DNA of 64,000 nucleotides. It comes from Leguminivora glycinivorella (taxonomy: Eukaryota > Arthropoda > Insecta > Lepidoptera > Tortricidae). Positions 35,655-48,600 of this stretch are shown one piece after another; the first letter of the stretch is position 1; the number at the start of each line of letters is the position of its first letter. The stretch is taken from positions 6,462,585 to 6,526,584 of the forward strand of contig NC_062978.1 of NCBI RefSeq assembly GCF_023078275.1. The letters run 5' to 3'. The translations under genes were made by a program, and so were the position numbers. The notes beneath the pieces are model-generated. The model was not told where the DNA came from. It saw nothing but the letters and a program-made list of their open reading frames with translations, and did no database searches.

Positions 35655-35790
35655 TGACAAAAAAAGTAGAAATGAAAAAGTGGCAACATCGGAGTGTTGT
35701 CCCTTTCAAATCAATAAATATATGTATGTGTACAAAAACGGGACGACACAACGATGCCACTTTAAATTTATTTCTACTCTTTTCTTTTGC
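35655..35790. mobile_element. Small inverted-repeat element
   Basis: AAAGTAGAAATGAAAAAGTG followed by GCAACATCG pairs with CGATGCCACTTTAAATTTAT, TTCTACTCTTTTC. Ends are not exactly defined. Confidence 0.55.
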
Positions 35791-35903
35791 CGGGTTGTAT
35801 TTGCATTTGCCCTGGTTTTGGACATTGTGCCGATCTTTTCTTAGGTAGGTAATGATATGTAAAAGAAAACAAGGTTTGGTTTTTGTAATAAATTACACTG
35901 AAG

Positions 35904-36539
35904 TTTATTTTTCACCATGAATACATATTGACCAATGTTACTGAACTTCGCATTACGATCTGACTTTATTACAACTCACGCAACATACATGTCTTACGCT
36001 CGAAGAAACTGAACATTTCCTTTTTTTTGCTTTTTATATTTTTTTTATTTCTTTAGCTACTAGTTATAAAATCCTAAAATTTGATAATACAATGAAATTT
36101 AAGCATTCTTACAGTTTAACACTAAGTCCATTTAGCATCGAAATAAACGTTCATGATGTTAAAAAAATGATTTAAGGTCTCATACATATGCGTATACTAT
36201 ATATACATAGATAGGGCGATAGATATATAGGGATAGATAGATATATATGTTACAACGTGAACGAGGAGCTCGTAGAGCGCCGACGGGTGCAGCCATACGT
36301 CCAGACGAACACTATACATTGTATACATTTGTAAAAAGTATCAAAATTGAGTAAAAGGCCTACAAAAAATTATCTCGAGATACTAGTATTCCTTTACGTC
36401 GTACAACCTAAAAATTGACCTACGCGACTCGGCCGGCGGGCGGCCGCGCCGCGGGTAACGAACGTAGGTATTAAACTATTTGGCTTAATCATATTCATAT
36501 AATGAGATGAGCGCGAAACTGAAGCGTGCGGCCGCGGAG
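35904..36539 (-). terminator. Probable eIF4G2 3' UTR and polyadenylation region
   Basis: Leftward of the eIF4G2 stop there are about 640 bp with no other feature. Several AATAAA signals occur on the - strand (TTTATT at 35,904, 35,964 and about 36,041 on the + strand). The first 100 bp are GC-rich, and a GATA-rich microsatellite lies at about 36,195-36,250. Which signal is used is unknown. Confidence 0.45.
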
Positions 36540-36602
36540 CTAGTCCTCCGCCTCCTCGTCCTCGGACTCCTGCTGCTGCAGCCACGTCAGCCACGTGTTC
36601 AC
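36540..36602 (-). CDS. eIF4G2: eIF4G2 last exon
   Basis: Encodes VNTWLTWLQQQESEDEEAED and stops at TAG (36,542-36,540). This is the second acidic/aromatic box that ends the W2 domain. Acceptor CCGCAG|GTG. Confidence 0.93.
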   Translation of the reverse strand: MNTWLTWLQQQESEDEEAED

Positions 36603-39600
36603 CTGCGGGGTAGGGACTTGTTAGTGCGTTTCCAGTGTTTCCACGTTATCCGATCCTATGTCGGATGTCGGAAGGATTTCGAAGGCAAAAATCATAGATG
36701 GCGACTTCAATGTATGGAATATCGGTCCTACATCCGATATCGGATCGGATAATGTGAAAACGCACTTACTTAAGGTCATCGGTAACTATGGCCGTGAACC
36801 ATGAACAATTTACGCATATCGGGTAAACAGAGCAAGGCACGTCGCGCCGGAATGTCCCAGAGCACAGGAAACTGCTAAATGCACCAGCATGTCTACGTTG
36901 GACGTTTGCCACGCAAGCACATTGCCTCGCTGTTTATGGATCCCGCCTATTGAATGCTGACATATGGGTAGTACGGCGCGTACGATACAGATAGGAAGGA
37001 GTGTGCACCTGTACAAATGTTTGAGTAATGTGTAAATGTGCGTGTGTGTACCTGGAAGAGCGCCTCGCCCTTGCCGGGGTAGGCGTCGGTGACGTCCTCG
37101 CGCCAGCGCAGGAACGCGTCCTCCTCGCACACCTCCAGGTTGTACAGGTACATGAACCAGCGGAGCAGCATGCCTGTACGCAGATACGTCCACATGTTAT
37201 TTTGGATTCTTATAATTTATTACTAATCGGCCACCCAAGCGCCGACTAGTCGGTAGTCGGCCAAAACAATAGTCGGTACATACCTACTTATAAAAAAAAT
37301 TGTATTACGGGTCCAGAAGTAAACGGTGAATATACCTAAAAACCCGAATTCGACTACCGAACCGAACCTTATTTACTTGGAACTTTTTTGGATATTTATT
37401 TGTCTTAGTAAGAAATTTAGTTTAATATGTCATGCACATATGAAAAAAAAAATGTTTACTAAAACGAGGCGTAATTGAACTAAGATATTTTGAGACAAGT
37501 ATCGGATGATTCTGAGAAATTGAGCTCCGAAACAATATTTGTGAGAAAATTTTTTTAATATTAAAATCACCCAGCGAAACGAATCATGTGCCCTGGGTTA
37601 GAAAATGTTTATTATTCTGTAATTCCGCGTCCGGTCAGGGAATGAGTCCAAAGTCTAAAGTGTTTTATTTGTAAGTACATGTCAAACTGATTACAGTGGT
37701 GGTAAACAATATATGTAGCACTATACTTTGCTCGATGGCGTACAAAAACTTCACTCATATAATACGAACTTAATAAAACACTCGATACTGGGATTATTGG
37801 CAGTGAATATGTGGAGCGGGTCAGGCTCACCCTTGGGGTAGCGGTGGTGGTGCGCGTGCAGCTGCACGGCGTAGACGGCGGCCAGCTGCAGGTCGGCGCG
37901 GCCCTGCAGCAGCGCCGTCAGCAGCGGCGCGTACGCCTCCGCCAGCGCCTTCTCGCGCTCCAGCGCGGCCTTGTCCGCGCTCGCGCTCACGCAGCCCGCC
38001 GCCGCCGTCACGTGGCCCGCGATCAGCGCCACCAGGGTCGACACGAACGCTGCGTTCTACAACACATACGGTTCGATCATCAGTTTACTACTTTGGTGGG
38101 GCATTCCGAGAATGTTCTTTACGAAATGCGAATTTTCTAACATTTCTAAAAACGCTAGTAAAGAGACTTTGAAAAGGGGTGATAGGACATTTCATTAGAA
38201 ATCACACAGCGAATTTGACCTCAATGAAAATGCAATGGTTTTTAAGATATTGGCCGTTTTGTTTAATAATACGCCATTGGCGTCGATGTTAGGGACACCC
38301 GGTATGTATACATAATACAAACTCACACCTGTATTCCCAAACGGAATAGACAGAGCACGTGAAACTGCAACCAGTTTCAGTGCCACTCTTGACAATTAAG
38401 GGACTGAAAGAAAACGAAATTACCATAGAAGCAATTTTGCATCTGACAATAATATGACTCACAATTGGTAGTTTATTCTTCAGCTTTACTGATTTTGTAG
38501 AAAACAAACGCAATTCATAAAGGACATTCTCGTAGAAAGCACTCGCTATAATCAGTCTCAAAAAAATAGTAAAAAGATGAAAAGCTTTAAAACAACTAGA
38601 GTATGAATACTAGAAAAAGCACAAATGAAAGAAATCATTATTTTCGATACAAATGCAGAAAATAAATTCGAAACGAATTTAAATCAATACAAGTTCGGAA
38701 TTATTATTTAAAATAGTATTTCCCGTGCTAGTGTACAAAAGTATGAGTAAGCAATATTAACGTGTATTTTTATTGAAAAACGCTTTTAAAAAATGTAACT
38801 ATTATTTACAAAAGCAAAATAATGTAAATAAAATAATATTTTTAATACCACATGGAGGGTAAACATGGCTCGCCTGAAGGTAAGCAGTTACTGTAGCTTA
38901 TGGACACCTGCAACTCCAGAGACGTCTACTTTACAAGCGTTACTTAGCTATAAATATTCTTCAAAAATGTTTTCTGATAAAATGACACGTCAAGATTTTT
39001 TAGTATTATAGATGGTGTTATTTTATAGCACTAGTACGTCAATTAGCACATTACGTAATTATGTCGCGTATCGAAATGGTCTGTAAAAGGTAATTTGCAA
39101 CTAGAGTCGATTTAAAACATTCTTCGTAAATTTTTTGGGCTTGTAGCGTTGCAGTACACAAGAGAAAATATAAAAAAAAATCGTAACAAGTTAAAACACA
39201 GTATTTCAATTGCACACTACAACTTTTAACAGTATGTATGGAGGACCTTTAAATTTTCGACATGGTTACTTTACATTAGTGTAACCAAAGACATATAACT
39301 CCGTATAGACAGGTTTATAAAGTCTAAGAAAAAAACGTACCTCAGTACCATACAGAATAAGGTATGGTGGCCTAGATGGCATTACACCTTTGGGGTACGC
39401 TCAGTTAGATGGTGCTAATATTAATATTTGACATTTTAAAACATATCAAGCTAAGAATATGGGCCAAATTGTCAAAACTGAGGTTCAAAAGTTTTAAGCC
39501 TGTGTCAAGAGATGGCAGTCTATGCACTGTGCATTACACATTTCGTCACTACTTTTAAAAACTTGTATCTTCGTCTGTCAATAAAAAGAAGATTGTAGAA

Positions 39601-42600
39601 AGTATGTATGGAACGCATATAGACTTACAGCGTTTTAACTTTGAGAAGCAGCGTGATATACGAGATTTTTTAAAAGTAGTGACGATTTTACTTCTACAGT
39701 AACTCTCTATAATACTCGATCCTCTTTGGTGTAACAGAGCTAATTGTCGCACTAGTGCGGTAGGTAATGGAGCATCATATCTAAGTTTTGGAAAAACGGA
39801 CAGCTTATCTGCTCCGTCACTGTCCGGCAGTGTGATCGGCTACCGTCCCAGCGGTGTGTGTGTACCTGGCGCACGCTGGGCTCCACGTTGCCCTTGATCC
39901 AGCGGTAGAGCTGCGCGGGCGCGGGCTCGGCCTGCAGCTGGCGCGCGAGCTGCGCCTGCACGCGCAGCGCGGGCACGAGGTGCTGCAGCGCGCGCGCCTC
40001 CAGCGCCGCCAGCACGGCGGGCGCGTCCTCGGCCGCGCCCAGCCCGCTCGCCACGTACGCGCACAGGTTCAGCTTGCTCTCCGCGTACAGCTCCGCCGCC
40101 TGCGCCGACCCCACCAGCTCCTGCAACACGACTCGGAGAGTAGAACGACAACTTCCCGATGCGATTTGTCTCCTTGCCCGGCCACGACATGGCCTAAGGC
40201 GACCGGTGTTGGCGACATATGATAAATCATACGAGTAAATACATTAACCGACGACGCGTCAGGCACGACACAACCTTTGTCGCCGAACGTCCGTTCGTAT
40301 GCCCTAGAGATGGGCCGAATATTCGGTATTCGGCATATTCGGTTTTCAATGTTCGTATTCGGCCGAATAATTCGGTTGCATTGCCGAATATTTACCGAAT
40401 AAAGAAAGTAAATAACTAATGAAGATCTTACGTGTTCCATTGGATAATAAGCTCCTATTTTAGTAGCTTTCTGAGGAACTAATAAAAAGAGATAATTACC
40501 TCTGCGTCAATATATAAATACAATTGTTTTGTAAAATAAAACAATAAAAAAACCATAGTTAGAGTTGAGAAGACTTCAGAGTTGTTTTAACAAAATTTTA
40601 GTTATTCACTAAATCATAAAAACATAGTTGTACAGTCAAGTACAAAAATAAGTATCGAAAAAATCGACTCAAAAATATTGTAGTAGTAGAGTGAAGTAGG
40701 CTACCTGCAGACGCTGCAGCACGTCGAGCAGCAGCGGGTAGGGCGCGCCGGCCTCGCCCCAGGCGCCGAGCTCGGCCAGCGCGAGCAGCTTGTGCCGCAC
40801 GGCGTGCGCCAGCAGCGCCGCCAGCCGCGCGCCCGCCGGCAGCGCGCGCAGCGCCTCGCCCGCGCTGCTGCGCTTCACGCCTTTATTATACTGTGGTGTA
40901 GTAGTAGAGTGAAGTAGGCTACCTGCAGACGCTGCAGCACGTCGAGCAGCAGCGGGTAGGGCGCGCCGGCCTCGCCCCAGGCGCCGAGCTCGGCCAGCGC
41001 GAGCAGCTTGTGCCGCACGGCGTGCGCCAGCAGCGCCGCCAGCCGCGCGCCCGCCGGCAGCGCGCGCAGCGCCTCGCCCGCGCTGCTGCGCTTCACGCCT
41101 TTATTATACTGTGGTGTAGTAGTAGAGTGAAGTAGGCTACCTGCAGACGCTGCAGCACGTCGAGCAGCAGCGGGTAGGGCGCGCCGGCCTCGCCCCAGGC
41201 GCCGAGCTCGGCCAGCGCGAGCAGCTTGTGCCGCACGGCGTGCGCCAGCAGCGCCGCCAGCCGCGCGCCCGCCGGCAGCGCGCGCAGCGCCTCGCCCGCG
41301 CTGCTGCGCTTCACGCCGCGCACCAGCGCCATGCACGCCGCGCACAGCCGCGCCCACTCCGCCTCCGACTCCGTCTGACAAATTAACATTACTTAAAAAC
41401 GGCAAAACATTTTTTTAAAGTATACCTTTACGTAATCAGGCGAAAACAACACAGTCATGTTAATCTATATATTTTCTGTGCATCAAGTAATAGGCTAGTT
41501 TCCTACTAGTCAAATCAGCTTCTTTTTAAGAACTGTCAAAACGATTTGCTAATATGGAATTACTATGAAATCCTGAGAAGTGACGTCACGGTCAATTCAT
41601 TTACTTTATATCTTTCTTTTTGACTTATTAAATAGAAATTGTGTTTAAAAATAACTACTGTCCATATTTTTCTTCTAATTATGTGGTGCTTTATTTGGTG
41701 CACTGCATAAAATATTTTATTTTAAGTATAGGAAACTAGTTCCTATTCTATTCGAAAACAACATTTTCTGACTTTTTAAGTATGAAGGGTAAAGTTCAAT
41801 ATGTCAGTGATCGTTTTGACATGCAGTAAGGTTCAAATTCGATGACGTCACTTCATCGCTGACAGCGTTTCCGGGGCCAAAATAAATAAATAATTACACA
41901 CATTTTTTAAGGGACTTCCGGTACGGGCGCCATCTTAGCGGTATCGTGTCGTGAATAATTTCTCCTTCTTTTGCTCATTAATTTTGTTTAAAGTGTAATA
42001 TCGATAGCTTATTATGCAGTAAACTAATGTTATAGTGAGAAGCTGATGAAGAATTAATCTCGAAACGCGTTTAGCCCCTTTTTTGTCGTCAACGGCCGAT
42101 AGTCCACGTGCCCTTGTAAAATCTAGCTATCAATTTACAAGTGCCAACTACCGAACACTGTCGTACTTACCGTACCAAAATCTAAAACAATTAGCTTATA
42201 TCACCTTGACACTGGCAAAATAGTCCCACCAATGGGACTGAGGCCATTTAATTTTAAAAATCTATCTATCACATTTTTTAATCGAAAATACGTAGTCAAA
42301 ATACACTTTTTATACACAAAATCTATAAATAATGTTTTTTTATGTCAAATACTACAAAATATGATCATTTACTGTGCCAAATTCGATACCAGTTTAGTAG
42401 CCTACTCGTCGCCATATTCCACGGCCGACATGGACGCTAATGGACCGGATGAGAGCATGAACATATCTACGCAAGAATGACATGCAGTACCTCCAGAGCG
42501 AGCGTGTGCTCGAGCAGCGCCTGGATGGCGCGGCGCAGCAGCTTGTCGGGCAGCGCGGCGTCCTGGATGCGCTGCATGTGCTGCTGCAGCGCCGCGTCGT

Positions 42601-45600
42601 CGCCCGCGCCCGCCTCGCCGCCCGAGCCCGCCTCCGGGGCCGCCGCCGCCGCCGCCGTGGCCGCGTCGATCAGCAGGCGACACGCTTCTTCTTTGTTCAG
42701 ACCCTGTACCGACACGACGGTTTTAGGACACTATCACACTAGCGATTTAAAAACGTGGTGGGTGGTGGTGAGTCTTCATTCGACACCCCTGCTGGGGTGT
42801 GAGTGGCCCCTTCCGCGCCGGGCGCTGTGTCGGGGCGCGCCCCATCCGTGTGGGGCGGTCTGACGCCGTCTTTTTGTGGACGGCTTGGCGATCCGGTGTT
42901 AAAAACGTTCACAGGGAATAAGCGATGAGTTCGCCGCGAGTGGACGTAAAGCTAAGTTCAGATGAACGCGCGGCAGTTTTTACTCTTCACGCGGTTCAAA
43001 TTTTTTTTTTCTTAAACCGAGCGGCAAGAAAACCACGCGTCGCCACGCGGTCATCTGAACTTAACCTAAGTTTTTTCTGCATTTATATCTAAGATATTGG
43101 ATTCACGACGAGATGTTGAGCATGAATTTCATCGTACAGTATTAAGGACTGTCTCGAATTATTTTATTTACCTTGTCCTTTTTGGGCTTGTCCTTCTTAT
43201 CGGGCGCCGGCCTGATGGTGATGGCCGGCTCTTTGATCAGGGCTCCTCCCGCGAGAGTCTCTGTCAAACAATACACCACACATTAATACTGTTTCACACT
43301 CATACACTAACATAATACTTGTGCATAACAGTCGGAGTCGTGTGGAGCGTAAATATGGCGGTCAGCAAAATATTATCGTTTCGTAGCTGAAAAGTTACAG
43401 TACGCTTTCGGGTACGTATTGGCGCAACGCAACATAGCACATGGACATTATGGACCGATTCTATGTCGATAGCCTTGGGAAAATCCTTAGTTAGGGCAGG
43501 CGGTTGGCGAAGGCGGTGAACATGAGGCTGTAGTATATGTGTGTGCGCGTGTGTGTACTCACTCTGCGGTGCGGGCGGCAGCAGCAGCGGCGGCGGCGCG
43601 GGCTGCTTGGGCAGGCGGTTGGCGGAGGCGGTGAACATGAGGCTGTAGTATATGTGTGTGCGCGTGTGTGTACTCACTCTGCGGTGCGGGCTGCTTGGGC
43701 AGGCGGTTGGCGGAGGCGGTGAACATGAGGCTGTAGTATATGTGTGTGCGCGTGTGTGTACTCACTCTGCGGTGCGGGCGGCAGCAGCAGCGGCGGCGGC
43801 GCGGGCTGCTTGGGCAGGCGGTTGGCGGAGGCGGTGAACATGAGGCTGTAGGCGGCGGGCCGCATCTGCACGTCCTCCAATGCGCCGCCAGCAGCCAAAC
43901 GTGCCTTGTGCAGCCGAGGCGCTTCCTGCTGTACCACAACAATATTCATTTTCACTTTTCATGTTCGTAAAATTGACGTTTGAATGGTGTTTAGGACAAT
44001 AAAATAGTTTTTGATCTAGAGCATAAGCTAATATCAAATTTTACGACCCTTATGGACACATTTTTTACTACAAAATAAAAAAAAAACACACGCAGTAAAA
44101 ATCGTCTATTTCAATGTTCGCGACATTTATATCCCACCAAAAACATTTTCATGTAAAATGTTGCCAAGACGATACCATAAGGTTATCCTCCCAAAAAACA
44201 GCACGGGAAGCATGGTCGCGCGATAGACGATAAAATAGAAGGCCGTCCCTATCGCACTATTTGTAAGTGCGATAGGGACGGCAATTTTATCGTCTATCGA
44301 CCATCTAGATCTCACGTAGAGCCAAGCTTCTAACTCTACAAACCCTAACTTCACAAACTCTACACATTTGTTAAAATATGTGGCTTGGCCGTTTCGTTAC
44401 CAAAGAAACTATTATTTTAATACTTACCTCAGCGAGGAAGGATGTATCAGACTTTCTATAAACACTATCAGTTTCGATACCTGATGGTGATGATAAAAAA
44501 AATCCCAAGAATATGTATGGTGATAGGCGACACGACTAAAAAAAAACTATTTAGTCCGTCAGTTAGATTATCAAGACATTTTGGACACATTTTTTATTCT
44601 CGTAAACGAATAATGACAACAGTACAGTGCGTTGAAGTTTCGCGTGACGTCACGGTACAATTTTTACGTAAAAGTGACGTCACAATCCCCCACTCAAGAA
44701 CTTTGATGCTCGATATATTTGTATTTTTTCATTCATTAGATAAAGCTAAAAATATTTGTTCAATATTTTTGGACGATCTAACTGACGGACTAAACATAAT
44801 GCCATTTTCACTGATATAAAATTTTAAAAAATCTCACTAAAACGTGACGTAGTGAAACGGACGATCGAGATGGAGAGTGCTACATATCTTATACTTTTAA
44901 ACGAGCAATTCTTGTATATTTATTTATTTATATATACCGACGATCTCGGAAACCGCTCTAACGATTTCGCTCAAATTTGTTATGTGGGGGTTTTCGGGGG
45001 TAAAAAAAATCGATCTAGCGTAGCCGTAGCTTTAGATCCCGGAAAATGCGAATTTTCGAGTTTTCATGAGTTTTTCTTTCGCGTTAGTAAACGTAAAATA
45101 TGGTCGTTAATTTCGCCGCGCGTACATCGATTCCGCTTAGCTTAGTCGTACGAGGTCGGTCTAATGTACGCAGATAGATCGTAGGTGTCAGGGTTTCGAA
45201 TCCCGGCCAGAAATTAAGTTTTTGTTTTTTGTCTTTTTTTTTTGTTTTTGTATTTATAAGAGTTTTTTTTTATCTAAAGACGTGATATATTAAAATAGAA
45301 CCGAGCGAAGCTCGGTCGCCCAGATATTTCTGAGTAAAATGACCACAAAAATAAGAAAGTGGAATAAATCTGTAAATTTAATGTGGGCGTTTTCCTATAA
45401 TTATCCCTGCGCCCTTATAGATTTGTGAGAGAGTGTTTCCATATATTTTGAATGTTGTGGCACACCTCGGACACTGGCGATCAAGTCTAAGTCAAGGCTC
45501 GTCTAGGTGAACGCGCACTACGCTTGTATGAGTGAGATATGACTGGTCGACTGTTCGCGTTTTTGACAGGCGGTAACTCTGAGGTAACTGAGAGGGTGTG

Positions 45601-48600
45601 GGCGGCACTTTCAGCGGGGAGCGGGAGTGGCCATACTGTACGATAGTACTCTTTATTATACTGTGGTTGTGGTCACCTTGCCGTTGCCCTGTTGGTCGCG
45701 GCCCTGCTTGTAGTTGTGCCGCTGGTGGTGGTAGTAGCCTTGCGGCGCGGACGGCGCCGAGCGCTGCCGGAACCCGTCGCGCGCCGGGAACCCGTTGCCG
45801 AACAGCTTGTCCGGCGGCGGCACCAGCGTGCCTGCACACACAATATACAGGTTAGGCCGAGGAATACCAGCCAGATCATGAAAATATTAAGGATATTGAG
45901 AAATATGAAGATCATTGTCTCGTTCCATGAGTCGATGAAGACTTTGTATTGCTGACCTGAACTGAAGTATATGACTACGTGCCATGGTTCGGAATTTTAA
46001 GAGAACTATTTTTCTCATAGTAAATTGAACTGTCACCACATACATGAAATTAACAGCACCCCTTTGACAACGCATTATATTACGTTTTCGGTGGCCGCCA
46101 TTCGTCAACTCATCAACAAAGTGGCAGCTGAGGTTTACGGGGATTCATTGCACAGCACATTTTATAAATTTTCGCCCGGGAGGCATGTTCCTGGCATGTG
46201 ATATACAAGCGCGGATCCAGCTTCGTGCCCAGGGGACGGTCACGTGGTAAAGGCCCGAGGCCCCAGGGGGGAGGGGGGGTCACGTTGTTTATTTGTAAGG
46301 CCAACTTAGGCTCCAGGGGGGGTCATGACCCCCGTGACCCCCCCCGGATCCGCGCATGGATATAGAGGCAGTATGTTAAGGAGAGTTACCGGGCTGCAGC
46401 GCCAGGCCGGCCAGCACGTCGTCGAGCGGGCGCGAGCGCAGGCCGCCGCGGAACAGCGAGTCGCGCTGCTCGCGCTCGGGGCGCCGCGGCGGGCTGGAGT
46501 CGGGCCGCAGCTGCTGGATCGGCACCGGGCCCTCGTGGCTCGTGGCGGCGCGCGGCACCCAACCTGCACGACGTACATTCATCGTTAATGTACTACAATA
46601 TCCCACTAGATGTCGCTGTATCGTCGACGCTGATTCCTACATCGCGGTGTTAAGATTTTTCTAGGATTCTATAAGTGTTCTGTCACTGCAAAGTCAGTCA
46701 GGGCCGGTTGCAAAAAACCGTCTGTCGCCGTTAAAGCGTTCGTTAAATTTTATTGCATGGGAAGTTCCTTTGAAGTCTGCTACGTGACGATGATGTGTCC
46801 GTCAAGTGTGATTGATGCAACTGGCCCATAGTCAATAATTAGTCATACAAAAAAGTGATAAAACACGCAAATTCGCATCCGCCTCGCTCGCACGCTCGCT
46901 CGGCCGTATATACCCACTTGGCCGGAAATCCGTTTTCACGCCGAGGCACGTATTTACAACTCATATTACAAGCGGTAGTCCCCTCCAATTCATTTTATAA
47001 GAAAAAGAGAGTTCCACTTGTAATACAAGTTGTAAATTGTTATGCAATAGGCCCCTGGAAGTGGCAAAAAACATATTTTCACCAATATTTTTACGTACTT
47101 TCAATTCAATTCAAAACCTTTAATGTCATAAACAACACATGTCAAAAATACTTTTAATTTATATTAAGAACAAATGGTATAACATATATTTTATTTATTT
47201 TAAGAGGCCGCTCCGAGTCCAGCACCCCGCCGGCAGGTGCGAGGTGCGCATCAGCTACTCCCGGTGGTTGTACAGTCAGCTGCAAAGAATAGTAGACCCC
47301 CTGCCATACAAAGGCCGAGTCAAAGGGTGCACCTGGATACCAGCTTGCACCCTTTGACTCGGTCCAGAGACGCGCTGTGCGAATTGTCGACGATCCCAAA
47401 CTTACAGGCGGTATTGAACCCTTAAGTCTAAGGAGAAACTTCGCCTCCTTATGTGTGTTCTATCGTCTGTACAATGGGTTCCAAGGAACTGTTTGACATG
47501 ATGCCAACGTCCACTTTTCATCATCGCACCGTTCACCATCGACAGGGCGCTCGTCCACACACCTTGCAACCTAAATGGTAGCGTACCGTGCGGTTTCAGA
47601 GGAATTTCCTCCCGCGGACGCTCCGGCTGTGGAATGAGCTCCCTGCCGAGGTATTCCCGATGAACTACAGTATGGGGTTCTTCAAAAAAGGTGTGTACAA
47701 GTTTCTAAAGGGTCGGCAATGCGCATGTGACACCCCTTGAGTTGCAGGCGTCCATAAGTTACGGTGACCGCTTTCCATCAGGCGGACCGTATACCTGTTT
47801 GCCACCGACGTGGTATAAAAAAAAATACAAATTTGTATGCAAGGGGGTCTACTTTTCTCTGCAGCTGACTGTACAACTCGTATAGTACCTAAGGTTAGTA
47901 TGCCAATATCACGCTAGATGTCGCCGTACCGTCCCTGATTTCTACGTTAAGATTTTTCTAGGATTGCATAACTATTCTGTCATGTCTCACCTCCCCGGCG
48001 CAGCTCCACCACGTCGCGCAGCATGAAGCGGATGCGAGGCTGCAGCTCGCGCGAGTGCGAGAGGGTCTCGATGCGCGCGAAGTACTGGTCCATGAGGCCG
48101 CGGCCGCGCTCTGAGTCCAGCACGCGGCCGCAGGTGCGCACCAGCTGCGCCAGGCACTCCAGGTCCTCGTGGTGGTCGGCGGCCGCGCGCCGCGCGAGCA
48201 AGTTCTGGATACAGCGGTGCAGGATCGACTCCGCCAGGATCTCCAGCTTGCCGAGCTCGCCGATGAACTGTGATTATTTATCTCGTCTGTATTTCAATTT
48301 GAATTAAACAAGCGACCCGTTTCGCACAAATGGTTAAAGTAAGCAAGAGAAAGTTTGTAACATAAAGAGACAATTTCATCATACACTGTGTTGATAAAAC
48401 GGCTTAGGCAGGGGACTCTTTTATAAGGATTTTAAGTCATAATATAAAATGTAAATGTAGTAGGTACAGTTACTTTTAACTAGATATCAGTGGCGTGGCG
48501 TGAAATTTTTCGTTAATAAAGTCAGAGGGGTTTTCGGGATCTGTTTTGTATGGACTTCTACAAATACTGGAGAATTTTAGGGAATCGAGTTGTATCGACG

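Noticed and set aside
37225..37285. hAT-type element from CGACTAGTCGG palindromes
   Set aside because: Only one candidate end; no inverted partner or target duplication found.
40875..41405. 176-codon minus-strand ORF across the MA3 exon copies
   Set aside because: It reads through tandem copies of one exon and intron; the supported exon is 41,141-41,374.
42402..43970. Several 60-130-codon ORFs rich in Arg, Gly, Pro or Cys
   Set aside because: They are shadow frames of GC-rich eIF4G2 exons and of their tandem copies.
45137..45208. A genuine tRNA gene
   Set aside because: B-box spacing is off by one and no convincing acceptor stem or anticodon arm could be drawn; better explained as a tRNA-derived repeat.
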